Of a DNA stretch of 64,000 nt, positions 47,673 through 56,668 are shown one piece after another (the first letter of the stretch is position 1; each line of letters opens with the position of its first letter). The stretch is from Kribbella antiqua. Its GTDB lineage: Bacteria; Actinomycetota; Actinomycetes; Propionibacteriales; Kribbellaceae. Location of the stretch: NCBI RefSeq assembly GCF_004345665.1, contig NZ_SLWR01000004.1:496001-560000 (forward strand), read 5' to 3'. The notes under the pieces are model-generated. The model saw only the letters and a program-made list of their open reading frames with translations, did no database searches and had not been told where the DNA came from. Position numbers and translations under genes: made by a program.

Positions 47673-48006
47673 CTCGTCTGCTCGACGGGCCACCCTGCAT
47701 TGCCCCAGCACTTCAGGATGGCCCACAACTGTTCTGTTTGGTCCCCAGAGAGGCCAGGACAGCGGCGTTCCCCGTAGCGCCGAATCGGTCCGGGCAGACC
47801 GGGCGAGGGGGCTCGCCGGCCATGTCCTTCACGTTCGCTCTCGCGCGTACGGCGGCTGACGTTATCCAACCGTGATCTGAAAAGCCAACTCGGGGCACCG
47901 TTTTCACGCAGCGTGCCCGCCTCTTGAGGCGGCCGGGCGACGAGAAATCACTCAGAGCCACGGCGATCTACTGCAACATCCGGGTGGACCGGAGCGTCCG
48001 TAGCTT
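47673..48006. other. Intergenic region between divergent GH12-type and META genes
   Basis: No gene is seen in these 334 bases. A stem GGGCCA/TGGCCC (47688-47693 with about 47719-47724) lies in the untranslated leader of the GH12-type gene. The part at 47860-47910 is less GC-rich and probably holds a promoter. Nothing else stands out. Confidence 0.35.
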
Positions 48007-48777
48007 GTGAACATGCGGATGGTTGTCGTCGCCGGTTTGCTGCTGGCGCTGGCCGGGTGTGGCGACGAGTCGAGTGCGAGTGGCGGGTCGCTGAAGGGGA
48101 AGACGTACTTGTCCACAGCAGTGACGGAAGACGGGCAGCCGAATGAGCTGGTCGCGAACACGCGGATCAGCTTGCACTTCACCGATGACGGCCGGCTGAT
48201 CGCGGACGCCGGCTGCAACTCGATGCAGTCCCCAGTGAAGACGAGCGGCGGCAAGCTGTCGATGGACGATCTCGCGATGACCGGCATGGGTTGCGATCAA
48301 CCGCGGCACGCGCAGGACGACTGGCTCAGCAAGCTCCTGTCCGCCGACCCGGCCTGGAAGCTGGAAGGCGACCAGCTCACCGTCAGCTCCGGCGGTACGG
48401 CGATCTCGCTGCAGGACGGTCAGACCGCCGAACCGGACCTCGCTCTGGACGGCACCAAGTGGATTCTCGAAACCGTCATCACCGGTGAGGTCGCCTCACA
48501 CTCGGCCGGCGCGGAGAAGGTCTGGATAACGTTCAACGGCGAACGCGTCACCGGCTCGACCGACTGCAACGAACTCCAGGGCCCCGTCGCTCGTGACACC
48601 ACCAAACTCACCTTCGGCGAAATCGCCACCACCCGCCGCGCCTGCGCCGGCGACGCCGCCGTACTGGAAACCGCTCTGCTCAACGGCCTGAAGGGCAACG
48701 TCACCTACGAGATCGACGCGAACCGCCTCAAACTCCGTGCCCCCAGCAACGGCCTGGACTTCACCGCCACCCGCTGA
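48007..48777 (+). CDS. Lipoprotein with two META/HslJ-like domains
   Basis: The 256-residue protein has a lipoprotein signal ending in the lipobox LALAGC (Cys near residue 18). Two META-type domains follow. The first contains DAGCNSMQ and TGMGCDQP, the second STDCNELQ and TTRRACAG, each with the paired cysteines of the family. It should be anchored outside the membrane. HslJ-like proteins are linked to heat shock and novobiocin tolerance in enterobacteria; the role here is unknown. The start is GTG at 48007 or ATG at 48013. Confidence 0.85.
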   Translation: MNMRMVVVAGLLLALAGCGDESSASGGSLKGKTYLSTAVTEDGQPNELVANTRISLHFTDDGRLIADAGCNSMQSPVKTSGGKLSMDDLAMTGMGCDQPRHAQDDWLSKLLSADPAWKLEGDQLTVSSGGTAISLQDGQTAEPDLALDGTKWILETVITGEVASHSAGAEKVWITFNGERVTGSTDCNELQGPVARDTTKLTFGEIATTRRACAGDAAVLETALLNGLKGNVTYEIDANRLKLRAPSNGLDFTATR

Positions 48778-48829
48778 ACGTGTCTCCGCGATCGTTCGAC
48801 AATGCTCAGCCCTTCCTGCCCAGGGAGTC

Positions 48830-50227
48830 TCAAGGTTGCAGCAGTTGGCGGGTTGCTTCGGGAAGGGCGGCGGCGACGGAGAGCGCTGTGATCGGGCCGT
48901 CGTCTGAAGCCAAGTTCGCGGCGGCCGCGTGGAGGTAGGCGCCCAGGCTGGCGGCATCGAGCGCGGTGAGGCCCGCGGCGAGGAAGGCGCCGCAGAGGCC
49001 GGCGAGCACGTCGCCCGCACCGGCCGTGGCCAGCCAGGGAGTCGCGTTGCCGTTGACCCGGACGTGTCCGTCGGGCGCGGCGATGACTGTGGTGGCGCCC
49101 TTCAGCAGGACTGTGGCGTCGAAGCGTTCGGCGGCCAAGCGGGCGTGCTTGAGGCGTTCGGCTTCGACCGTCGAACGCTCGACCCCGAGCAGCCGGGCCA
49201 GTTCACCCGCGTGCGGAGTCGCGAGCACGCCTTCGTGGTCGCCGGAGTCGTCGAGCGCCTTGAGACCGTCGGCGTCGAGGATGACCGGTTCCTCTGCTTC
49301 GAGCAGTTCGCGCACCTGGGGTACATCGAGGTTGTCGCCGAGGCCGGAGCCGACTGCCCAGGCCTGCACCCGGCCTTCGACAGCGACGATCTCCGGATGC
49401 GCGGCGCGGACTTCGGCCGCCACGGCGTCCGGGCCGACGTACCGGATCATGCCGATCGGGCCGCCGAGAGCGCCGGCGGTGGCGATGACGGCAGCGCCGG
49501 GGTACTGCGTGGAGCCGGCCATCAGGCCGAGGACGCCGCGCGAGTACTTATCGGACTCGCCGTGTGGGACCGGGTAGAGCGCGCGTACGTCGGCATCCTG
49601 GAGCGACTCGACAGACGCCTGGGGCAGGTCGAGGCCGATGTCGACCAGATGAACCGGACCACAGGCCGAAGCAGCTGGGTCGATCAGGTGGCAGATCTTG
49701 TGCGTACCGAAGGTGACGGTGAGGTCGGCGCGGACGTGCGGACCGGGGGTCTCGCCGGTGTCGACGTCGACGCCGGACGGGACGTCGACCGCGACGATCG
49801 GTACGTTGTGCGACTCGGCGAGTTCGACGGCAGCGGCGGCGTCGGGGCGGAGACCGGGGCGACCGCCGATGCCGACGATGCCATCCACGACGACGTCAGC
49901 CCGAGCGATGTCGTCCGGCGAACCCACGCGTCCACCGACCGCCAGCAGCGCCTCCAGCCCAGCCTCATGAGCCTTCTCCGACAGCAGTACGGCGGTCACG
50001 TGAGCGCCTCGGCGGGCTAGCCGAACACCGGCATAGAGAGCGTCGCCGCCGTTGTCGCCGGACCCGATCAGCAGTACGACGCGAGCGCCGTACGCGCGGC
50101 CGAGGAAGTTGCTGATGGCAACCGCCAGGCCGGTTGCGGCGCGTTGCATCAGCGTCCCCTCAGGAAGCCGCGCCATCAGCGAAGCCTCGGCGGCGCGGAC
50201 CTGCTCGACAGTGTGCGCGCGGCGCAT
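48830..50227 (-). CDS. nnrD: Bifunctional NAD(P)H-hydrate epimerase/dehydratase
   Basis: The 465-residue protein repairs hydrated NAD(P)H. The N-terminal NnrE domain (to about residue 205) has LIGSGDNGGDALYAG and DVPSGVDVDTG. The C-terminal NnrD domain has GSGLGDN, VILDADGLKAL, TPHAGELARLL, VLLKGATTVIA and ATAGAGDVLAG, the last with the catalytic Asp. It lies one base after acpS, the usual order. Confidence 0.94.
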   Translation of the reverse strand: MRRAHTVEQVRAAEASLMARLPEGTLMQRAATGLAVAISNFLGRAYGARVVLLIGSGDNGGDALYAGVRLARRGAHVTAVLLSEKAHEAGLEALLAVGGRVGSPDDIARADVVVDGIVGIGGRPGLRPDAAAAVELAESHNVPIVAVDVPSGVDVDTGETPGPHVRADLTVTFGTHKICHLIDPAASACGPVHLVDIGLDLPQASVESLQDADVRALYPVPHGESDKYSRGVLGLMAGSTQYPGAAVIATAGALGGPIGMIRYVGPDAVAAEVRAAHPEIVAVEGRVQAWAVGSGLGDNLDVPQVRELLEAEEPVILDADGLKALDDSGDHEGVLATPHAGELARLLGVERSTVEAERLKHARLAAERFDATVLLKGATTVIAAPDGHVRVNGNATPWLATAGAGDVLAGLCGAFLAAGLTALDAASLGAYLHAAAANLASDDGPITALSVAAALPEATRQLLQP

Positions 50228-50228
50228 G

Positions 50229-50579
50229 TCAGCCCTCCAGGATCACTACGGCGGATGCGATACCGGCGTCGTGGCTGAGCGACAGATGCAGGCTCTGGAC
50301 ACCCAACCGGCCGGCCTGGGCGGCAACGGTGCCGGTGATCTCCAGCCAGGGACGGCCGGTCTCGTCGGTCTGCACCTCGGCGTCGTGCCACTGCATCCCG
50401 GCCGGCGCGCCGAGCGCCTTGGCGAGCGCCTCCTTGGCGGCGAACCGAGCGGCCAGCGAGGCCGGCGGCCTCACCGCCTCCGCCGGCGTGAACACCCGAT
50501 CCCGCAAACCCGGCGTCCGCTCGAGAGTCTTCATGAACCGCTCCACGTCGACCACATCGATGCCTACGCCCACGATCAT
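50229..50579 (-). CDS. acpS: Holo-[acyl-carrier-protein] synthase
   Basis: The 116-residue phosphopantetheinyl transferase starts [15 protein letters not shown], where Asp binds magnesium, and has [13 protein letters not shown] with the metal Glu. [17 protein letters not shown] is the final motif. It activates acyl carrier protein. An in-frame GTG at 50588 is an alternative start. It lies 10 bases after the LacI regulator stop. Confidence 0.94.
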   Translation of the reverse strand: MIVGVGIDVVDVERFMKTLERTPGLRDRVFTPAEAVRPPASLAARFAAKEALAKALGAPAGMQWHDAEVQTDETGRPWLEITGTVAAQAGRLGVQSLHLSLSHDAGIASAVVILEG

Positions 50580-50589
50580 GCGGCCCACA

Positions 50590-51591
50590 TTAGCCGGGCG
50601 GGGCTGTGGACTGGCGCTCTCTCATCTGTACGGCGAGGTCCATCCGGAGCGCCGACGGAGTAACACCGCGAGCCAGGTCCAGCACCAGGCGAGTCGCCAG
50701 CTCCGCCATCTGGCGAAGCGGCTGATGGATCGTGGTCAGCGTCGGCGCCACCCATTGCGCCACCGGCAGATCGTCGTACCCGACGACCGACAGATCGCGC
50801 GGGATCTCCAGCCCGAGCTCGCGCGCGGCCTGGTACACACCCAGCGCCTGCAGGTCGCTGCCGGCGAAGATCGCGGTCGGCGGCTCCGGCAGGCTGAGCA
50901 GCGCCAGCGCCTCCCGGTGCCCGCTGCTGACCTCGAAGTCACCGTTCCGGATCAGGTCGGGATCGACAGTGGCCCCGGTCGACCGCAGCGCGTCGGTGTA
51001 GCCGTTCACCCGCATCCGCGAGCACAGCGTCTCGACCGGGCCGCCGATCATGCCGATCCGCTCATGGCCGAGTTTGCGCAGGTGAAGCGTCGCCATCCGG
51101 CCGCCGTTCCAGTTCGCGGAGCCGATCGACGGTACGTCGTCGCCCTCGTCACCGACCGGGTCGACCACCACGAACGGGATCCGCCGCGCCTCCAGCTGCG
51201 CCCGCTGATCCGCGTCGAGGTCGGAGAACACCATGATCACGCCGAGCGGACGGCGGAGCAGGACGGACTCGATCCACTGCTGCCGCGGCCGCCGGGCGCC
51301 GCCGCATTCCGACAGCACCAGCTCGACGCCCTCGTCGCGGACCACCTCTTCGACGCCGCGGATCAGCTCGACCGCCCAGGCGCCGCCGATCTCGTGGAAG
51401 ACGAGGTCGATCATCGGGCTGCTCGGCGTACTGGTGGTACGGCGCCGGTAGCCGTGCTCCTGGATGATGCTCTCGACCTTCGCGCGGGTTTCCTCGGCGA
51501 CGTCGGCGCGGCCGTTCAGCACCTTGGACACGGTGGGCACGGACACACCGGCCTGCTCCGCAATTTTCGAAATGGTCATCCGCTGGCCCAC
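50590..51591 (-). CDS. LacI-family regulator, XylR/BxlR-like
   Basis: The 333-residue repressor starts at a GTG (51591) with GGAGGA five bases upstream. Its DNA-binding domain is [20 protein letters not shown], followed by the hinge helix region. The C-terminal domain is periplasmic-binding-protein-like ([44 protein letters not shown]) and should bind a sugar. It is divergent from the GH3 gene, and the palindrome at 51670 lies between. The closest known logic is BxlR of Streptomyces, which binds CGAA-N-TTCG in front of xylan-sugar genes. Confidence 0.9.
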   Translation of the reverse strand: MGQRMTISKIAEQAGVSVPTVSKVLNGRADVAEETRAKVESIIQEHGYRRRTTSTPSSPMIDLVFHEIGGAWAVELIRGVEEVVRDEGVELVLSECGGARRPRQQWIESVLLRRPLGVIMVFSDLDADQRAQLEARRIPFVVVDPVGDEGDDVPSIGSANWNGGRMATLHLRKLGHERIGMIGGPVETLCSRMRVNGYTDALRSTGATVDPDLIRNGDFEVSSGHREALALLSLPEPPTAIFAGSDLQALGVYQAARELGLEIPRDLSVVGYDDLPVAQWVAPTLTTIHQPLRQMAELATRLVLDLARGVTPSALRMDLAVQMRERQSTAPPG

Positions 51592-51669
51592 GAGGTCCTC
51601 CACCCGGCTCGAGCGCTGTGCAAGCAGCACAATACAAGCTAACCTCGGCGCAGGTATCGTAATCGACAC

Positions 51670-51680
51670 CGAAACTTTCG
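51670..51680. promoter_or_regulatory. LacI-type operator CGAAACTTTCG upstream of GH3
   Basis: An 11-base palindrome with a central C lies just upstream of the GH3 start and within the GH3-lacI intergenic region. The complement of this sequence occurs at 56501-56511, and 10 of 11 bases recur at 47663. It matches the CGAA-N-TTCG element bound by BxlR-type repressors. Confidence 0.65.
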
Positions 51681-51689
51681 AGGAGTTGG

Positions 51690-53945
51690 ATGAGCGACCG
51701 GGTCGAGGCATTGCTGGCAGAGCTGACGCTACGCGAGAAGGTCGCCCAACTGGCCGGTCTGTGGGTCGGTGCCGGTGACAGTGGCGAGGACGTCGCGCCG
51801 TACCAGCACGACATGAGCAGCGACCCGCCGGTCTGGGACGACGTGATCAAGGACGGCCTCGGCCAGCTCACCCGCCCGTTCGGCACCCGCCCGGTCGAGG
51901 CCACGGCCGGCGCCCGCTCACTGGCCGCCGCCCAGCGCCAGATCATGGCCGCCAACCGGTTCGGCATCCCGGCCATCGCGCATGACGAATGCCTGACCGG
52001 CTTCGCGGCGTACGGCGCCACGATTTACCCGACGCCGCTCGCCTGGGGCGCAACGTTCGATCCTTCACTCGTCGAAGAGATGGCGGCGCGTATCGGCGCC
52101 GACATGCGCTCGGTCGGCACCCACCTCGGCCTCGCTCCGGTCCTCGACGTCACCCGCGACTATCGCTGGGGCCGCACCGAGGAGACCATCGGCGAGGACC
52201 CGTACCTGGTCGGCACGATCGGTACGGCGTACGTCCGCGGGCTCCAGCACGGTGGCGTGCACGCGACCCTCAAGCACTTCGCCGGCTACTCGGCCTCCCG
52301 CGCCGGCCGCAACCTCGCGCCGGTGTCGATGGGGCCGCAGGAGCTGGCCGACGTCATCCTCCCGCCGTTCGAGATGGCGGTCATCGAGGGCGGCGCGCGT
52401 ACGGTGATGAACTCGTACGCCGAGATCGACGGCGTGCCGGTCGCCGCCGACGGGGAGTTGCTCACGACGCTGCTGCGGGACCAGTGGGGCTTCGACGGGA
52501 CGGTCGTCGCGGACTACTTCGCCATCGCCTTCCTCCGCACCTTGCACCAGGTCGCCGGCACCGACGGCGAGGCAGCCGCGCTCGCCATGAAGGCCGGGAT
52601 CGACGTCGAGCTGCCCACCGTGAACACCTACGCCGAGGCGCTCATCGCCGAGGTCGAGGAGGGCCGGCTCGACATCTCGTACGTCGATCGCGCGGTGCGG
52701 CGGGTCTTGCGCCAGAAGGACTCGCTGGGGCTGTTGGACGGTTGGTCGCCGGAGCCTCGTGGGCCGATCGATTTGGACAGCGCCGGCAACCGCTCGATCG
52801 CCGCTCGGTTGGCGGAGGAATCGATTGTGCTGGTGGCCAACGACGGCGTACTGCCGGTTGCCCCTGGCAAGAAGGTGGCGCTGGTCGGGTCGCGCGGGAT
52901 GGATCCGCATGCGATGCTCGGCTGCTACACGTTCCCGATGCACATCGGACCGCGCTATCCGGGCACCGAGGATGGCGTGCCGATCTTGTCACTTGCTGAG
53001 GCGCTGGTTGCTCAGGGCATCGATCTGAAGACTGCCGAGGGTTGCGCCGTCGACGAAGACTCAGTCGATGGCTTCGACGAGGCGATCACCGCGGCCACCG
53101 AAGCCGACGTGGTGATCGTTGCCGTCGGCGACCGTGCCGGGTTGTTCGGTCGCGGAACCTCCGGCGAGGGCTGCGACGTCGAGACCCTCGCCCTTCCCGG
53201 CCGTCAGGCGGAGCTGGTCGACGCGGTTCTCGGCACCGGCACGCCGGCTGTGCTCGTGCTGCTGTCCGGACGCCCGTACGCGCTCGGCCGATTTGCTGAT
53301 CGTGCGGCAGCGATCGTGCAGGCGTTCTTCCCCGGGCAGGAGGGTGTGCCGGCGCTGGCTCGAGTGCTCACCGGTGCGGTCAATCCCTCTGGGCGACTGC
53401 CCGTCAGCCTTCCGCGCAGCGAGGGCGCCCAGCCGGGGACGTACTTGCATCAGCCGCTCGCGGGGCCGAGCAAGGTGTCGAGCGTGGATCCGACGGCCTT
53501 GTTCCCGTTCGGCCACGGGACGTCGTACACGACCTTCGAATGGAGCGACGCTCAGGCGGACCGCTCCTCGATGCCGACCGATGGGACGGTCACGGTCAAA
53601 GTGACCGTCCGCAACACCGGCCCACGCGACGGAACCGAAATCGTCCAGCTCTACCTAGGCGATCCGGTAGCAACCGTTACCCGCCCAGTCACGCGCCTGA
53701 TCGGCTACCACCGCGTCGACATCCCAGCGGGCGAAGCCCGCACCGTCGAATTCACCGCCCACGCCGACCTGACCTCCTTCGCCACCCGCACCGGAGTTCG
53801 AGTCGTCGAACCAGGCGCCATCGAACTCCGCCTAGCCCCCTCCAGCCGCGACATCCACACCACCCTCCCCATCACCCTCACCGGCCAAGTCCGCGCTGTG
53901 GACCACACCCGCACCCTGAGATGCTCCTCGCGAGTGGTGAGCTAG
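51690..53945 (+). CDS. GH3 family beta-glycosidase (beta-xylosidase or beta-glucosidase)
   Basis: The 751-residue enzyme has the N-terminal GH3 barrel with the nucleophile Asp in GTVVADYFAIAF near residue 275, and KHFAGYSASRAGRN. A C-terminal GH3 alpha/beta domain (EESIVLVANDG; GRGTSGEGCD) follows, then a fibronectin III-like end (VRNTGPRDGTEIVQLYLGD). There is no signal peptide, so it acts inside the cell on imported oligosaccharides. With a BxlR-like regulator and a GH67 glucuronidase next door, beta-xylosidase is the likeliest activity. It converges on the GH67 gene. Confidence 0.9.
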   Translation: MSDRVEALLAELTLREKVAQLAGLWVGAGDSGEDVAPYQHDMSSDPPVWDDVIKDGLGQLTRPFGTRPVEATAGARSLAAAQRQIMAANRFGIPAIAHDECLTGFAAYGATIYPTPLAWGATFDPSLVEEMAARIGADMRSVGTHLGLAPVLDVTRDYRWGRTEETIGEDPYLVGTIGTAYVRGLQHGGVHATLKHFAGYSASRAGRNLAPVSMGPQELADVILPPFEMAVIEGGARTVMNSYAEIDGVPVAADGELLTTLLRDQWGFDGTVVADYFAIAFLRTLHQVAGTDGEAAALAMKAGIDVELPTVNTYAEALIAEVEEGRLDISYVDRAVRRVLRQKDSLGLLDGWSPEPRGPIDLDSAGNRSIAARLAEESIVLVANDGVLPVAPGKKVALVGSRGMDPHAMLGCYTFPMHIGPRYPGTEDGVPILSLAEALVAQGIDLKTAEGCAVDEDSVDGFDEAITAATEADVVIVAVGDRAGLFGRGTSGEGCDVETLALPGRQAELVDAVLGTGTPAVLVLLSGRPYALGRFADRAAAIVQAFFPGQEGVPALARVLTGAVNPSGRLPVSLPRSEGAQPGTYLHQPLAGPSKVSSVDPTALFPFGHGTSYTTFEWSDAQADRSSMPTDGTVTVKVTVRNTGPRDGTEIVQLYLGDPVATVTRPVTRLIGYHRVDIPAGEARTVEFTAHADLTSFATRTGVRVVEPGAIELRLAPSSRDIHTTLPITLTGQVRAVDHTRTLRCSSRVVS

Positions 53946-53954
53946 CGGCCCGCC

Positions 53955-54054
53955 GTACCGAAGAACGGGTAGTGGGCAGCCGACCTGGCGAGTCGCCCGC
54001 GTGCCCAGGCGGGCGGAGCGCTGCCGCAGCCGACCACTACCCGTCCTTCGGTAC
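53955..54054. repeat. 100-base inverted repeat between GH3 and GH67 genes
   Basis: Arms of 21 bases at 53955-53975 and 54034-54054 pair with one G-T. The 58 bases between them fold again (GGCAGC with GCTGCC, and GCCCGC-type pairs). The left arm starts nine bases after the GH3 stop. It is probably an elaborate terminator, though its size is unusual. Confidence 0.65.
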
Positions 54055-54119
54055 ACCCCGATGGGGTGAGGCCCCCCACCAACCGTCCGCTTTCAGGACC
54101 AAACCCACCCTCCGCCGAC

Positions 54120-54150
54120 CTCGCTACCGGGTCATTTCACCGGTAGCGAG
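54120..54150. terminator. Hairpin in the GH3-GH67 gap
   Basis: CTCGCTACCGG (54120-54130) pairs perfectly with CCGGTAGCGAG (54140-54150) around a nine-base loop. It lies about 120 bases past the GH67 stop. Together with the larger repeat it fills most of the 322-base gap; I see no gene in 53946-54267. Confidence 0.6.
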
Positions 54151-54267
54151 TAATAGGCCGCTAGCGATCAAACAACCCGCTATCGGAGCTGGCCAGGAGC
54201 GGGTGATCGGCTCCGGCAAGGGCATCCACCGCCCACTCGACGCAAACCGCCCGGCTCGGCCCGGGGA

Positions 54268-56226
54268 CTACCTGTAGATCGTGCGGCCATGCGCGTCGGG
54301 GATGCCGCTGAGGCGGTAGAAGTAGGTGTTTACCTGGTCTCGCCATTCGCGGGCGTTCGCGAGCTGGGCTTCTAGGCGGGGAGTGATGTTTTCGCGGGTG
54401 GTCGGGTCGAAGCGGTCGGCGATGGACTTCCAGCGGGTGAGCATGGCTTCGACTTCTTCGTAGCCCTGGAAGTGGGTGTCGTAGATGTGCTGGAGGACCG
54501 TGCGGCCGTTCTGGAGGACGTGGTCGTAAGGGACGTGATGAAAGAAGAGCAGGAGTTCGTCCGGGCAGGTGTAGACGTTCTCGTAGCGGCCGGCGAGGGG
54601 TTCGGGGTATTGGCCGGTGAAGCCTGAGCCGGTGGCGACAGTCCGGTCGACGCCGACGCCGTAGCGGTCGGCGAAGTGGTAGGTGCCCCAGGCGGAGTAC
54701 TCGTATCCGTTGACGTTCGGCCCGTAGTGGGTGCCCGGCGTGACCATGAAGCCGACGCCGAGGAGTGCGGTGTAGCGCTCGTACGTGCGCCACGAGTCTG
54801 CCATGATCGCGACCAGCTCGGAGCGGGTCCGGTCGTCCATCGCGAAGGTCGCCGCAGCCCACTCGTGCAGCAGGCTGACCGGGTCTGCCGACGGATCCCA
54901 GGCGAGCCGCCCGTACGCGTAGAGGTTGCTCTGGGCAAGTTTGTGGCCGGTCCAGTTCGGGTCGTCGCCGATGTTGGAGACGGCAACGATCGCCTTGGTG
55001 CGCTCGGCAACGGTCGGGCCGTCGGCACCGGTCGTGTCGAAGTGCAGGATCTCCCGCCACCACGGGCCGAGGTAACACAGGTCCTTCTGCTGCCCGGTGT
55101 ACTCCTGCGTCACCTGCAGCTCTAGAGCAAACGTTGTCTCCTGGAGTTCCCCCAGCAAAGGCGACACCGCCTCGCGCACCTGGAAGTCCAGCGGCCCGTG
55201 CTTGATCTGCAGTACGACGTTGTCGTCGAACCGCCCATCCAGCGGGATGAAGTGGTCGTACGCCGCCCGCGCGCGATCGGTGCTGCGATCACGCCAGTCC
55301 TGATGGCAGTCGTACACGAAACACCGCCAGAAAACGGTTCCGCCGTACGGCGCCAGCGCCCGCGCGAGCATGTTCGCCCCGTCGGAGTGATCACGCCCGT
55401 ACGTATGCGGCCCCGGCCGGTTCTCCGAGTCCGCTTTCACGACGAACCCGCCCAGATCCGGTACGGCGTCGTACACCCGCTTGACCGCGGACGACCACCA
55501 CCGGGCGACCCGCTCGTCCAGTGGATCGGCGGTGTCCACGCCGCCGAGCTCGATCGGCGAGGCGAAGTTCACCGACAGGTGGAGCGCGATCCCGTACTCG
55601 CGGAACACGCCGGCCAGCCGGGCCACGTCGGGGAGGTGGTCGGTGAGCAGCCGGGTCTCGGCGGCGTGCACGTTGACGTTGTTGACCGCGACCGCGTTGA
55701 TGCCGATCGACGCGAGCAGCCGGGCGTACGCGCGTACCCGGGTGAGATCCTCGACCACGCGGCCGTCGCGGAAGAATATCGATCCACCTGAGTACCCGCG
55801 CTCGACCGAGCCCATCACCGGATGCGGAGTCAGGTTGTCCCAGTGGTCGAGCATCCGGACCGGGATCGCCGGCCGCTCGACCACGGTGAAGTCGCCGTCC
55901 ATCCACTCGAAGTACCGCAGCAGGTAGAAGTACCCGTAGAGCAGCCCGCGGCCGGCTTCGGCGGCGACGACCAGATTGTTGCCCTGTCGCATCACCACGA
56001 AGCCTTCGTCGCCCAGCCCGTCGGTCGGCAGCACCTGGCGAATCAGGCCGGCCAGTGGCGTCTCGTCGAGCCGGCCAATGGTGCACAGGGCAACTTCCAG
56101 CTCGGTGCGCAGCCGCGGCGTCTGCCGGAACTCGGCCCGGATCGTCTGCGCGAGCGCGCCGGACGCATGGATCGTTACCTCGGGCAACCTCTTGCTGCCG
56201 AGCCAGCAGGGGTCAAAGGTCGTCAT
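54268..56226 (-). CDS. Alpha-glucuronidase (GH67)
   Basis: The 652-residue enzyme removes 4-O-methylglucuronic acid from xylo-oligosaccharides. RMLDHWDNL near residue 125, QIKHGPLDFQVREAVSPLLG and FALELQVTQEYTGQ are GH67 signatures; the last two carry the catalytic acids. No signal peptide is seen, which fits intracellular action after uptake. Its ATG overlaps the small GH42-like gene by 14 bases, so the two are cotranscribed from a promoter that contains the CGAAA box at 56501. Confidence 0.94.
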   Translation of the reverse strand: MTTFDPCWLGSKRLPEVTIHASGALAQTIRAEFRQTPRLRTELEVALCTIGRLDETPLAGLIRQVLPTDGLGDEGFVVMRQGNNLVVAAEAGRGLLYGYFYLLRYFEWMDGDFTVVERPAIPVRMLDHWDNLTPHPVMGSVERGYSGGSIFFRDGRVVEDLTRVRAYARLLASIGINAVAVNNVNVHAAETRLLTDHLPDVARLAGVFREYGIALHLSVNFASPIELGGVDTADPLDERVARWWSSAVKRVYDAVPDLGGFVVKADSENRPGPHTYGRDHSDGANMLARALAPYGGTVFWRCFVYDCHQDWRDRSTDRARAAYDHFIPLDGRFDDNVVLQIKHGPLDFQVREAVSPLLGELQETTFALELQVTQEYTGQQKDLCYLGPWWREILHFDTTGADGPTVAERTKAIVAVSNIGDDPNWTGHKLAQSNLYAYGRLAWDPSADPVSLLHEWAAATFAMDDRTRSELVAIMADSWRTYERYTALLGVGFMVTPGTHYGPNVNGYEYSAWGTYHFADRYGVGVDRTVATGSGFTGQYPEPLAGRYENVYTCPDELLLFFHHVPYDHVLQNGRTVLQHIYDTHFQGYEEVEAMLTRWKSIADRFDPTTRENITPRLEAQLANAREWRDQVNTYFYRLSGIPDAHGRTIYR

Positions 56227-56464
56227 CCGACCGCATCACCAGCACACCGGTTGCCGGCAGCACCAGTTTCGCCCCGGCCTCGACCTGCTCGCCGGTGAGC
56301 AGCTCGGTCCCCGCTCTGTCAGCCACCACCCGCACCTCCCGGTCCCCGTGGTTCAGCAGGAACAGATACCGCTGACCGTCCTTGTACCGACGTGTCGCTT
56401 CGACGCCGTCGATCCTCGCATACGACCCGGTCAACCCGGCCTCCTCGACCACCGCCCCCAGCAC
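56213..56464 (-). pseudogene. Orphan C-terminal domain of a GH42 beta-galactosidase
   Basis: The 83 codons match only the end of GH42 enzymes: YARIDGVEATRRYKDG, QRYLFLLNHGDREV, ELLTGEQVEAG and LPATGVLVM. The GH42 barrel and trimerisation domains, about 580 residues, are missing. A stop lies 24 bases upstream of the GTG at 56464, and promoter-like sequence with the LacI box comes directly before it. It looks like the remnant of a deletion that moved the promoter next to the gene end. It might still be translated ahead of GH67. Confidence 0.65.
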
Positions 56465-56500
56465 GGCGTCGAGACCAAATCTCCCTCACGGACGGCATGT

Positions 56501-56511
56501 CGAAAGTTTCG
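56501..56511. promoter_or_regulatory. LacI-type operator CGAAAGTTTCG upstream of the GH67 unit
   Basis: This is the exact reverse complement of the box at 51670-51680, 37 bases upstream of the GTG of the GH42-like fragment. The flanking TATTTA on the minus strand could be the -10 element, so a bound repressor would block initiation. Confidence 0.65.
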
Positions 56512-56668
56512 TAAATACCTTCGACACTTATTGTGGGACACGCCGTACGCACGCCCCCACAGAGCGTCAATAGCTCAGCAAGCGGTTTCCAGACCTCGCC
56601 TAAGTTGAGATGTAGGCCACGCCCGCCCGGTGTGGGTGCGCGCGTACTGCCGTGGGAAGAATGGGCTC

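Noticed and set aside
47673..48006. Riboswitch in the GH12-type leader
   Set aside because: Only one weak stem is visible and no conserved riboswitch motif.
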